Notes: a model not told the origin generated them from the letters alone. A stretch of DNA of 64,000 nt from Jiella pelagia (GCF_026898155.1 NZ_CP114029.1:2274001-2338000), one strand, 5' to 3'. Counted from the stretch's first letter, positions 20,754 to 29,808 are shown. Numbers and translations are program-made.

Positions 20754-23454
20754 AGATGCCCGACGAGGCTCGACGAGAGCGTCTTTGCCTATGTCTGGCG
20801 CTATACGCGGAGCCAGCAGCTCTGGCTGTTCGGCGTCCTCGCCCTCTCGCTGCCGCTCTACTACCTGACGCTCGACCTGCCGAAGCGCATCGTCAACGGG
20901 CCGATCCAGGGCGACTGGACGGCGGGCGAAACCCAGACGCTGTTCGACTTCTCGATCCCGTTGCCCGGCTTTCTCGGCGGCGGCGAGATCGATTTCTTCG
21001 ACGGGATCGAACTCGACCGGCTCGGCGTGCTGACGGCGCTCTCCCTGGCCTTTCTGTTCTTCGTGATCGTCAACGGGCTCTTCAAGTTCTACCTCTCGAC
21101 CTACAAGGGCAAGCTCGGCGAGCGACTGCTGCGCCGCCTGCGCTATCAGCTGGTCGACCGGGTGCTGCGCTTCCCCTCCGGCCGCTTCAAGCAGGTGCGC
21201 GGCTCCGAGATCGCCTCGATGATCAAGGACGAGACCGAGCCGGTCGGCGGTTTCGGCGGCAGCGCCTTCGCCGATCCGGCGCTGTTGATGAGCCAGGCGC
21301 TGACGGCGCTGTTCTTCATCGTCCTGCAGAATTTCTGGCTCGGCCTCGTCGCCGGGACGATCGTTCTCGTCCAGATCGTCATGATCCCGCGCATGCGGCG
21401 GCGGCTCGTCGTCCTGGCGCGTTCGCGCCAGCTGACGGCGCGGATCTTTTCCGGACGCATCGGCGAGGTGGTGGAAGGCATCGCCTCGATCCGCACCAAC
21501 GACACGTCCAACTACGAGCGGGCCGAGGCTCGGCGAGCGGCTCGGGCGGATCCTGAAGATCCGCTACGACTTCTATCAGTGGAAGTTCTTCGTCAACTTT
21601 CTCAACAATCTGCTCGCCCAGATGACGCCGTTCATCTTCTATCTCGGCGGCGGCTATCTGGTCATCACCGGGCAGCTCGACATCGGCCAGCTCGTCGCCG
21701 TCATCGCCGCCTACAAGGACCTGCCGGCGCCGTTGAAGGAGCTGATCGCCTGGGACCAGTACCGGGTCGACGTCCAGTCGAAATACGCCCAGATCCGCGA
21801 GCAGTTCGTCATGTCGGACCTCGTCTCGGCGGAGACCCAGAGGGTCAGTTTCGACGCGCCGCCGCGGCTCGACGGCGAGGTGAGCGTATCCGGCCTGAAG
21901 ATCTGCGACGAGTCCGGCAACGAGTTGCTCTACCCGACGACGCTGAAGGTGGCGCCGGGCGAGGCCGTGGCGTTGGTCGGCCCGCCGGGCGGCGGTGGGG
22001 AATATCTCGCCGATGCGCTGGTGCGGCTCGTCCAGCCGGCCGGCGGGCGCATCGCCTTTGCCGGCACGACGCTCGATTCCATGCCGGACGCCATTCCCGG
22101 CCGGCGCCTCGGCTATTCGGCCTCAGGGCTGTTCCTGGCGCAGATGAGCGTCCGCGAGGCCCTGACCTACGGGCTCAAGCACGTGCCGATGCGCTGCGAG
22201 GAGCGCAGCGGCAGGGACGAGGCGTCGCGGCTGGAGGAGGCGCGGCTGTCCGGCAATCTCGACCTCGACATCCGCGACGACTGGATCGACTACGAGGCGG
22301 CGGGCGTCTCGGGACCGGAGGCGCTTCCGGCACGGCTTGCCGAGGTGCTCGGGATCGTCGAACTGAGATCGGAGATCGCCCGCTTCGGCCTGCGCGGCAA
22401 GCTGCCGGAGGTGCTCGCCGACGGCGTGTCCGACCAGATCCTCACGGCCCGCGCGCGGTTCCGCCAGAGGCTGATCGAGGGCGGCGACGAGGACTATTTC
22501 GAGAGCTTCGACAGGAGCCGTTATTCCGACTACGCCTCGGTCTTCGAAAATCTCGTCTTCGGCACCGCCGATCCGGATGCCGATGCCGAGCGGCCGCTGG
22601 CCGACCGGCCCTCGGTCAAGGCGGCGCTCGGGGCGAGCGGCCTCGACGAGCGGCTGTTCGTCATGGGGCGGCAGATCGCCGAGACGCTGGTCGAGATCTT
22701 CGGCGATCTGTCCGCCGACAATCCGCTGCTCGACGACATCGACCTGATGTCGCCCGAGGACGTCGAGCGCTACCGGGCGGCGCTGCGCCGGGTCGACGGC
22801 GAGGGCAAGCGCGACGACAAGGACCGCCACGCCTTCCAGCGTCTCGCCTTCGGCTATGTCGAGCCGCGGCACCGGCTGGGACTGCTCGACGCCGACCTGC
22901 AGCAGGCGATCGTTGCGGCGCGCGATCATTTCTCAGATGGCCTCGGGCCCGATCTTTCCGGGGCGGTGTTCCTGCACGATCCGGCCGGGGTGAACCGCGC
23001 CGCGAGCCTGCAGGACAACATCCTGTTCGGCCGCATCGTCACCCGCTATGCCGAGGCGCAGGGGCGGATCAACGCCGTTCTCGCCGATACCCTGCGCGAG
23101 ACCGGCCTCTACGACGTCGTCTTCGATCTCGGCCTTGCCTTCGACATCGGCAGCGGCGCCAAGCGGCTCGCCGCCAGCCAGCAGCAGAAGCTGACGCTGG
23201 CGCGGGCGCTTTTGAAGCGGCCCGATCTCCTCGTCCTCAACCGGCCGCTTTCGGCCCTCGACGGCGAGACGCAGCGGCGCATCGCCGCCGCCGTCCTGAA
23301 ATCCCGGCAGGAACTCGGCGTCGAGCGCCAGACGATCGTCTGGGTGCTCGCCCATGCCGACCACGCCGATCTCTTCGACCGCACGGTGGCCTTCCGCGAG
23401 GGGCGGATGCAGGATCTCGAACATCAGGCCGCGCCGCCGCTGGAGGTGTCGTGA
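20750..23454 (+). CDS. ABC exporter-like protein with degenerate, enlarged ATPase domain (two frameshifts)
   Basis: Corrected length about 900 residues. The N-terminal part is a type I exporter membrane domain (helices near 20-40, 90-110, 185-225 and 300-350, with the cytoplasmic GERLLRRLRYQLVDRVLRFP segment). The ATPase domain is abnormal. Walker A reads ALVGPPGGGGEYLADAL with no Lys. The signature region reads RLAASQQQKLTLARAL in place of LSGGQ. Walker B reads LLVLNRPLSALD, with Asp to Asn and the catalytic Glu to Arg. About 290 extra, mostly acidic residues lie between the Walker A and signature regions. Breaks at GAGGCTC 20765-20771 and 21525-21531 restore PDELDESVFAY and AEELGERLGRIL... 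in frame. The protein is probably unable to hydrolyse ATP by itself; transport or scaffold roles are open. Confidence 0.85.
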
Positions 23455-23686
23455 CCGCCCTTGCCCTGCCGGCCGGATCGCGGCCGAAGACCGCGCCGCG
23501 CCGGGCTATTGATCCGGTTGCCACCGCCGTGCCAAGTTCGATGCGCGAAAATGCCGCATTCCGGCCGGGGCGGTCCGAAGCAGCCGAATCCTGCGCCTTA
23601 AGAGTTTCGTCCGCTGTCGGCATGCAAAGTGAAGTCCCGCCTGGGTTGCCCGTCCTGCCGTCGTCGTTACGCAGAGGTCGAAGACG

Positions 23687-24157
23687 ATGCTTCTGAAATC
23701 CGAGATCGATCTCCTGAGAGCCGTGCCGCTGTTTGCCGGCATCGAACCCAGCCGGTTGAAGCTGATCGCCTACACCGCCGAGACGGTGATGTATCGCGAG
23801 GGCCAGGTGCTCTGCCGGCAGGGCGAGCAGGGCGACGCCGCCTTCGTCCTGATGGAGGGAGAGGCGGATGTCTCGATCGCCGCCGAGACCGGCGACTTCG
23901 TCGTCGCCAGGCTGAAGACGGGTGATGTGGTCGGCGAGATCTCGATCCTGTGCGACGTGCCGCGTACCGCGACGGTGACGGCCAAGACCCGGGTCTCAGC
24001 GCTGCGGGTGCGCAAGGAGGCGTTTCTGCAGCTGGTACGGCAATTCCCCGAGGTCGCGGCGGAAGTGATGCGCGGGCTCGCCGAGCGGCTGAGCCATACC
24101 AATGCCGAGCTGGTCCGCGCCCGCAATCTCGCCGGCGGCCAGGGCGGGGGTCGATGA
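23687..24157 (+). CDS. Cyclic-nucleotide-binding domain protein
   Basis: 156 residues, a single CRP-like cNMP-binding domain without a helix-turn-helix. The phosphate-binding cassette is GEISILCDVPRTATV, with the Gly-Glu and Arg needed for ribose-phosphate binding. A C-terminal helix (PEVAAEVMRGLAERLSH) corresponds to the lid or C helix. It is therefore a regulatory or adaptor subunit, not a transcription factor. Its stop overlaps the MBL-fold hydrolase start by four bases, and class III cyclases lie at 25128 and 13391, which makes cAMP or cGMP control of neighbouring proteins a reasonable inference. Confidence 0.9.
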   Translation: MLLKSEIDLLRAVPLFAGIEPSRLKLIAYTAETVMYREGQVLCRQGEQGDAAFVLMEGEADVSIAAETGDFVVARLKTGDVVGEISILCDVPRTATVTAKTRVSALRVRKEAFLQLVRQFPEVAAEVMRGLAERLSHTNAELVRARNLAGGQGGGR

Positions 24158-24981
24158 GCCGTTTCGAGCTCACCGTCTGGGGCGCCCGCGGCTCGATCCC
24201 GGCGCCGGCCGCGGCCAACACCCGCTATGGCAGCGACACCAGCTGCATCGAGCTGCGCTGCGGCGAAAGAGTGATCTTCCTCGACGCGGGCACCGGCATC
24301 GTCGCCGCCGGCCGCAAGCTCTACGAGGAGAAGCTCGTCAACGACTTCGACGTCCTTCTCACCCACTGCCATTTCGACCACGTGATGGGCCTGCCCTTCC
24401 TGATCCCGCTCTACAAGGACCATGTCTCGGCGCGGATCTTCGCCGGCCATCTCCTCGACGGCACCACCTGCCGGCACATGGTCAACCGCTTCATGTGCCC
24501 GCCCTATTTCCCGGTGACGCCGAAACAGTTCGCCGCGAAGATCGACTATCGCAACTTCCGGCCTCCTGACGCGATCGATCTCGGCGACGGCATTCTCGTG
24601 AAGACCTTCCGGCTGAACCATCCGAACGGGGCGGTCGGCTACCGGATCGAGTTCGAGGGCCGGGCGCTCTGCTACATAACCGATACCGAGCACCTTGCCG
24701 GCGAGATCGACGAGGCGCTGGTGAGCTTCATCGCCGGCGCCGAGGTGATGATCTACGATTCGACCTATACCGACGAGGAATTCGCCCGCTTCGTCGGCTT
24801 CGGCCATTCCACCTGGCAGCAGGGCGTGCGCCTGTGCCAGGCGGCGGGGGTGACCCGCTTCGTCGCCTTCCATCACGACGTCTCGCGAACCGACGGCTGG
24901 CTGGAGGCTCTGGAGGCCGAGATGCGGGACGTGTTGCCGGGCGCATGCGTTGCCAGGACGGGACTGACGCTGACGGTTTAG
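24154..24981 (+). CDS. MBL-fold metallo-hydrolase
   Basis: 275 residues. The start VWGARGSIPAPAAANTRYGS is typical of the MBL group that includes PhnP-like and phosphodiesterase-like enzymes. Metal ligands are visible as HCHFDH (LLTHCHFDHVMGL), a His in RLNHPNGAVGYR, the bridging Asp in YITDTEH and a late His pair in VAFHHDVSRTD. It overlaps the cNMP-binding gene by four bases, and a cyclase gene follows after 146 bases. Hydrolysis of a cyclic nucleotide is an attractive guess from that context, but other phosphoesters are equally compatible with the fold. Confidence 0.87.
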   Translation: MSRFELTVWGARGSIPAPAAANTRYGSDTSCIELRCGERVIFLDAGTGIVAAGRKLYEEKLVNDFDVLLTHCHFDHVMGLPFLIPLYKDHVSARIFAGHLLDGTTCRHMVNRFMCPPYFPVTPKQFAAKIDYRNFRPPDAIDLGDGILVKTFRLNHPNGAVGYRIEFEGRALCYITDTEHLAGEIDEALVSFIAGAEVMIYDSTYTDEEFARFVGFGHSTWQQGVRLCQAAGVTRFVAFHHDVSRTDGWLEALEAEMRDVLPGACVARTGLTLTV

Positions 24982-25127
24982 CGCCGGCCGGCATCCCTCG
25001 GCGATGCCCGTTGCGCGGCCAGTCTTGAAAACACCACCTTGGCTCTTCAGTTGAGATCGAACCGAACCGGTTCCGAGACGAACTCGGGGCCACTTCGGGA
25101 CCTTCGAAAATTTGAGAGGATCGCGCC

Positions 25128-26357
25128 ATGGGGCTTGCCGACCAGGTCAATGAATGGCTTCTCTCCGAGGCGCTCGGCGAGCCGAAGCTCGAGGACATCT
25201 TCTACCGTCTGTGCATCAAGCTGCTCGGCATCGGCGTGCCGATCTCGCGGGCACGGCTCAACTGGCCGACGCTGCACCCCTTGTTTCGCGCCGAGATGAT
25301 CTCCTGGGATCGCCACGACCGGGTGGCGACGCTCGATCATTTCCACCACCAGGACTCCAATACCGAAGCCTGGCAGGCGAGCCCGCTCAAGCACATGCTG
25401 GAGAACGACCTGAACATCCTGCGCCGGCGGCTGACCGGCCCCGGCAAGCTGACCGACTTCCGCCTCCTGGAAGAACTCGCCGCAAACGGCTTCACCGACT
25501 ACCTGGCCCTTCGCACGGCGTTCAAGCAGCCGGGCAAGGAGGCCGAATTTCGCGGCACCGGCATCATCGTGATCTGGGCCTGCGACCGCGACGGCGGGTT
25601 CACCGAGGAGGATCTTTCGGTCCTGCAGGAAATCCAGCGCAGCCTCGCTCTCGTCTGCAAGTCGATCATCCAGCAGCAGATCACCACCAACATCGTCGAG
25701 ACCTATCTCGGCCAGCAGGCGGGCCGCAGCGTCCTGGAAGGCAACATCCGTCTCGGCGACGGCGCGACGACCAAGGCACTGGTCTGGTATTCCGACCTTC
25801 GCGACTCGACCCGGCTGACCGCCGCACTTGCCAGCGACGACTACCTGGCGCTTCTCAACGACTATTTCGAATGTGCCGCCCGGCCGGCCATCCGCGCCGG
25901 CGGCGAGGTACTCGCCTTCATCGGCGATGCGGTCCTGATCGTCTTTCCGATGGAGACCCGGGCCGAGGGCGAGGCCGTGCTCGACAAGGTGCTTCAGGCG
26001 ATCACCGATTCCTTCGAGATGCGGGACGGCGTCAATGCCACGCGCCGCGCCACGGGTCTCGAAGAGATCAGCTTCGGCATCGGCCTCAACATCGGCAAGG
26101 TCGTCTTCGGCAATATCGGCGTTCCCGAGCGCCTCGCCTTCACCGTCATCGGCTCGACCGTGACCGAGGTCGAGCGGATCGAGAAGCTGACCAAGACGAT
26201 GAACGCCAACGTCCTTGCCAGCAAGCGCGTCGCCGACCTTCTGCCCGGCCGCTGGCGCTCGGTCGGCGCCCACGCCCTCGACGGCGTCGAGGAGCCGATG
26301 GAGCTGTTCATGCCGCTCAACCTCGGCCTTGCCGCATTGAAGGCCGCCGCGGAGTAG
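25128..26357 (+). CDS. Soluble class III adenylate/guanylate cyclase with N-terminal GAF-like region
   Basis: 409 residues, no membrane helix. Residues 1-190 form a sensory region that looks GAF-like (GTGIIVIWACDRDGGFTEEDLSVLQEIQ). The cyclase domain (about 215-390) has metal positions in LVWYSDLRDSTRLT and FIGDAVLIVFP. The usual D-x-V-N-x-A-x-R block reads IGSTVTEVERIE: Arg is kept, but the transition-state Asn is Thr and the base-selecting Asp is Ser. Activity or substrate may therefore be unusual. A clear GAGAGGA precedes the ATG. It follows the MBL gene and ends just before a dispersed repeat and the IS630 element. Confidence 0.88.
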   Translation: MGLADQVNEWLLSEALGEPKLEDIFYRLCIKLLGIGVPISRARLNWPTLHPLFRAEMISWDRHDRVATLDHFHHQDSNTEAWQASPLKHMLENDLNILRRRLTGPGKLTDFRLLEELAANGFTDYLALRTAFKQPGKEAEFRGTGIIVIWACDRDGGFTEEDLSVLQEIQRSLALVCKSIIQQQITTNIVETYLGQQAGRSVLEGNIRLGDGATTKALVWYSDLRDSTRLTAALASDDYLALLNDYFECAARPAIRAGGEVLAFIGDAVLIVFPMETRAEGEAVLDKVLQAITDSFEMRDGVNATRRATGLEEISFGIGLNIGKVVFGNIGVPERLAFTVIGSTVTEVERIEKLTKTMNANVLASKRVADLLPGRWRSVGAHALDGVEEPMELFMPLNLGLAALKAAAE

Positions 26358-26365
26358 CGCGCCTC

Positions 26366-26467
26366 AGAGCATGATCCCGAAGAGTGGGAACCGGTCTTCG
26401 GAAAAGATCATGCGCAAGCAGGAAAACAGAGCGAGATGATGGGCGGAGCTCATCTCATCCCGCTCTA
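26366..26467. repeat. Dispersed intergenic repeat, copy 2, interrupted by the IS630 element
   Basis: Inverted relative to copy 1 at 3954-4052. The shared outer end is AGAGCATGATCCCGAA followed by GTGGGAACCGG. The inner end is CATCCCGCTCTA, and together with the IS terminus it makes a 26-base perfect palindrome at 26454-26479 centred on CTAG. The IS630 element begins exactly here, at the TA within this palindrome. Confidence 0.8.
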
Positions 26468-26480
26468 GAGCGGGATGAGT

Positions 26481-27430
26481 TTAGGTTCGTCCATAGCCTG
26501 AATTGACGAGATAGTTGCGGCATTCGTCGCAGGTCACGTCCCGCAGGATCTCGCCGACGGCGTCGCAGAGGTCCTCGCGGGTTCGCTTGGCGGCGTTTCG
26601 CAGGAAGTGTTTGAGCTTGGCGAAGAGCTGCTCGATTGGATTGAAGTCGGGGGAGTACTTCGGCAGAAACAGGAGCTTGGCGCCGACCGCCCGGATGGCG
26701 CGGCGTGCCGCTTTGTTCTTGTGGCTGCCGAGATTGTCGAGGATGACAATATCGCCCGGCTTGAGGGTCGGGACGAGCACGTTCTCGACATAGAGGAGGA
26801 AGCGTTCGCCATTGATCGCTCCGTCGATCAGCCAAGGCGCGGTCACGCCATCCTCGCGCAGTGCCGCGATGAAGGTGGAGGTCTTCCAATGGCCGAACGG
26901 AGCCTTGTCGCGCAGCCTTTGACCCCGTGGTGCCCAGCCGCGCAGCGGCGCCATATTCGTCTTGGTCCAGGTTTCATCGATGAAGACGAGGCGGGAGGGA
27001 TCGATCCGCCCACGATACTTCAGCCATTGTTCGCGTCGGCGTGCGACGTCGGGCCGGTCCTGTTCGCTGGCGAGCAACGTCTTTTTTTGAAAGACAGGTT
27101 TTCTGCATGGACGAACTCCCACACCGAGCGATAGTCGACGTTCAGACCGCGCTCCCCGGCCAGTTCCTTGACCAGGCCGCGCAGCGTGAAGGCCTTTTCG
27201 GCGCAGCGCTGGCGCAGCCACTCGGCATTGTCGCCGGAAATCTTCTTCGGCTTGTGCCCGCCCATCTGGCCGGGCGCAAAGCTGCCGCTCTCCTCAAAGC
27301 GCCCGACCCAGTGGATCGCGGTGCTCACGGCGACACCGAAACGGTGGGCGGCCTGGTTGCGCGACATCCCTTCTTGCGTCACCGCAGCGACCACCCGGGC
27401 GCGCAGATCCATCGAATAAGGCTTTCCCAT
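26481..27430 (-). CDS. IS630-family transposase made by -1 frameshifting (orfA 27430-27020, orfB to 26481)
   Basis: The fused product is 316 residues. orfA starts MGKPYSMDLRARVVAAV and holds the paired helix-turn-helix DNA-binding part (SRNQAAHRFGVAVSTAIHWV). orfB holds the DDE catalytic core: Asp in LVFIDETWTKTNM, Asp in IVILDNLGSHKN and Glu in YSPDFNPIEQLFAKLKHF. The frames join at an A7G run (27082-27088 on the minus strand), where a -1 slip gives NLSFKKKTLLASEQDRPD, the continuous family sequence. This is a normal expression device of the family and not damage: it does not involve the GAGGCTC motif seen in other broken genes. Confidence 0.92.
27079..27092 (-). other. Programmed -1 ribosomal frameshift site
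   Basis: Seven A residues followed by G in the transposase mRNA (complement of T7 at 27082-27088). Reading in orfA gives Phe-Lys-Lys-Arg; a one-base backward slip gives Phe-Lys-Lys-Lys-Thr-Leu and enters orfB. The A-rich heptamer is a classical -1 slippery sequence. Confidence 0.75.
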
Positions 27431-27520
27431 CCATGCTGGCCTCCTTCCCAGCCAGCATGTTGAATCAGATTTTCTCGAACCAGGGAATCCCGCCCCGATT
27501 CAGGTCAAACTCATCCCGCT

Positions 27521-28036
27521 CTAAAGCGTCAGCGGCAGGACAAAGGGGGTGCCGGCAAAGGCGTTCTCGCCGCGGCCGATGGCGGTGATGGCCGCGACCA
27601 TCCGGCCGCTTCGCCCGAGCCTTTCGTCGGCCAGCGCGACGAGGCGCGGATTGGGCGTGGCAGACGGCGCCCGCCGCCGCAACTCCTGCGCCAGATCCTC
27701 TTCACCGAGATCGGGATTGATGGCGAGCGCCAGGATGTAGGCCGCCGCCGTCGACCGGCTGATGCCGGCAAAGCAGTGGATCGCCAAAGGCCTGTCGCGG
27801 CTCCAGCGCGAGCCGAACGCAATCAGCTGGTCCAGATGATCGTGCGAGGGGGCGATGAAACCCTCCATCTCCTCGGCGATGTCGTTGAAGCCGAGAAAGA
27901 GATGGCGCGGGGCCTCGATCGCCACCGGGCGGTCGACGACGGTCTCGGCATTGATCAGCGTGACGAGATCGAGGGCGCCGTGCTCCTGGACGGTGTTCGG
28001 CATGTCGGCGAGGGAGGAGACGACGAGATAGCTCAT
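27521..28036 (-). CDS. Dual-specificity/tyrosine-phosphatase-like protein
   Basis: 171 residues. The active-site loop is IHCFAGISRSTAAAYI, matching H-C-x5-R-S/T, with Cys as nucleophile. Upstream, LFLGFNDIAEEMEGFIAPS supplies the general-acid region (Asp in FNDI). Family relatives in Hyphomicrobiales are small soluble phosphatases of unknown substrate. The ATG at 28036 (MSYLVVSSLAD) is preferred to a start at 28072. The stop codon TAG is formed with the TA next to the IS630 terminus, so the last codons may have changed slightly on insertion. Confidence 0.85.
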   Translation of the reverse strand: MSYLVVSSLADMPNTVQEHGALDLVTLINAETVVDRPVAIEAPRHLFLGFNDIAEEMEGFIAPSHDHLDQLIAFGSRWSRDRPLAIHCFAGISRSTAAAYILALAINPDLGEEDLAQELRRRAPSATPNPRLVALADERLGRSGRMVAAITAIGRGENAFAGTPFVLPLTL

Positions 28037-28094
28037 GGCGCTGCTATAGGGCGTCCGGCGCCCGATTGCCAATGCATCGAGCGTCGCAGGGCGC

Positions 28095-28763
28095 TCATTG
28101 CGCGTTGGCTGCCGCCGACCGGGCCTTGGGGCGCCCGGCAGTCAGTTCCGCGTCCAGCACGGCGAAGCGCTCCAGGAATGCCGCCTCCATCCGCGTCGCC
28201 GGCTGCGGCGTGAAGTCTTCGGGGCGAAACTCCCCCGAACCGGGCGCGCCAAAAAACTTCGCCGCCTCCTTCTCGTCGAAGCCGGCGAGCAGCGTCGCCT
28301 CGTAATAGGCGGACACCCGGTCGGCGGCCTTGATCGCCTTCTCGACCGGCGCCGGCAGTTCTCCCGGCAGGCCGAAGCGCAGGTGGATCGCCGCCTGCAG
28401 GCGCTTTTCGACCGTCTTGTAGTCGCCGCCCATCACCGCCTTGAAGGGCGAGATCATGTCGCCGACGACATATTCCGGTCCGTCATGGAGGAGCGCGGCC
28501 ATGCGCCAGCGCGGATCGGCCTCCTTGGCGGCGACGATCGCCTCCACGATCAGCGAATGCTGGGCGACGGAAAAGGCGTAGTCGCCCTTGGTCTGGCCGT
28601 TCCAGCGGGCGACGCGGGCAAGGCCATGGGCGATGTCGGAAATCTCGACGTCGAGGGGCGAGGGATCGAGGAGATCGAGCCTTCGGCCGGACAGCATGCG
28701 CTGCCACACGCGGGGCGTGACGCGCGCCTCGGCGGCTTTCGGCGCGGCGGGGCGTCGGCTCAT
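28095..28763 (-). CDS. HD-domain hydrolase (YfbR/5'-deoxynucleotidase-like)
   Basis: 222 residues. The HD metal site is visible as SVAQHSLIVEAIVAA (first His), RMAALLHDGPEYVVGDM (His-Asp) and a later AIKAADRVSAYYEA (final Asp). This matches the YfbR-like HD group acting on nucleotides. The start overlaps the ygfZ stop by four bases (ATGA), so it is translated from the same message. Without correcting the ygfZ frameshift the two would appear as one false fusion protein. Confidence 0.85.
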   Translation of the reverse strand: MSRRPAAPKAAEARVTPRVWQRMLSGRRLDLLDPSPLDVEISDIAHGLARVARWNGQTKGDYAFSVAQHSLIVEAIVAAKEADPRWRMAALLHDGPEYVVGDMISPFKAVMGGDYKTVEKRLQAAIHLRFGLPGELPAPVEKAIKAADRVSAYYEATLLAGFDEKEAAKFFGAPGSGEFRPEDFTPQPATRMEAAFLERFAVLDAELTAGRPKARSAAANAQ

Positions 28764-29636
28764 GCCGCGTCGCCGGCCTTGTCGGCATCGCTGCCGCCGT
28801 CCTGTGGAATGCCCGCCTCGGGGATGACGTAGCCGGCATAGGCAGGGATCGACAGCGCCACGGGCACGCCCTCGACGGTCAGGGCCGCATCGCGGGCCGC
28901 GGCACCCGCCAGCCGGTCGATCCGCACCATCGCCAGGGCGTTCTCGTCCGCGACGGACAGGATCTCGCCGACGACCTTCTCCCCCGCCCGAATTTCGCTG
29001 TTGGCGATCAGCGGCGTTGCGGCCGTCACCAGCATCAGCCGGCGCCGGGCGGTGCCGCGGTGCTGCATGCGCGAGACCACCTCCTGGCCGACGAAACAGC
29101 CCTTTTTGAAGGACACCCCGCCATTGAAATCCATCAAGACGTCGTGGGGAAAGACGTCGGAGGCGGGATAGTCCGCGCCGAGGCTCGGCAACGCCGGACG
29201 CGATGCGAAGGGCGCGAAACTCCTGCCGCTCGGCCTCGGAGATGCCGGTGGGCGCTTCACCATAGGCACGAAAGACGCCGGCGTCGGGAAAGCGGCGGTC
29301 GGTGAGGCCGCCCTCCGGCGCATCCTCGCCCCAGACGGCGAAGACCTGCGCGTCGCTTTCGGCGATCTCGACCTTGCGCCTCAGCCGATAGAGCGTCAGC
29401 CGCTTCTTCAGCTCCGCCCGCATTTCCGCCGGCGCATCGAGCCGCAAGCCGCCGTCGATCCGGCTGACCAGGAACTCGAACATCACCTTGCCCTGCGGCG
29501 TGAGCAGCGCGGCCGGGCTGACGGCCTCGCTGGTCACGGCGCCGACATCGGAGGTGACGAGGCCTTGCAGGAAGTCTTCGGTCTCGGGGCCTGTAAGGGT
29601 CAGGACGGCGCGGTCGGGGAGGGGCGTGAAGGGCAT
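28760..29636 (-). CDS. ygfZ: Folate-binding YgfZ/IbaG-type iron-sulfur repair protein (one frameshift)
   Basis: Corrected length 291 residues. It is a GcvT-like tetrahydrofolate-binding protein, known from E. coli YgfZ to help maintain certain Fe-S enzymes. The hallmark is KGCFVGQEVVSRMQHRG (K-G-C-Y/F-x-G-Q-E). The N-terminus reads LTLTGPETEDFLQGLVTSDV, with the family LQGL pattern. The break at GAGGCTC (29180-29186) reads, as GAGCTC, ASGVAELGADYPASDVFPHD. It overlaps the HD hydrolase gene by four bases. A 172-base divergent spacer with the ankyrin gene should hold its promoter. Confidence 0.93.
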
Positions 29637-29808
29637 GTCGTCCAGCTCGTCTTGATCTTCGGTGGGGCGGGGGCTGGTCTGTGGGCCGAGCGTCTTTAGG
29701 TTCCCGACTTAGGTAACCCTGTGCCGGTCGAGCGACAAGGCGATCTCTGCCGAATCGTGACGGCCCAGCCGGGGGTAGACCAAAGACCCTGTCGAAGGAC
29801 TATCGAGA

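Larger units (their letters stand above)
26468..27521 (-). mobile_element. Complete IS630-family insertion sequence
   Basis: 1054 bases bounded by 15-base inverted repeats GAGCGGGATGAGTTT (26468-26482) and its complement (27507-27521). A TA dinucleotide flanks each end (26466-26467 and 27522-27523), the target duplication expected for IS630/Tc1-mariner elements. It carries one transposase coded by two overlapping frames on the minus strand. The right TA forms part of the stop codon of the neighbouring phosphatase gene, so the insertion lies directly at that gene's end without breaking it. Confidence 0.9.

Noticed and set aside
28095-29636. A natural YgfZ-HD domain fusion of 513 residues
   Set aside because: The joining part is out-of-frame YgfZ coding DNA created by the extra base at 29180-29186. 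Corrected, the genes overlap by four bases as separate proteins.
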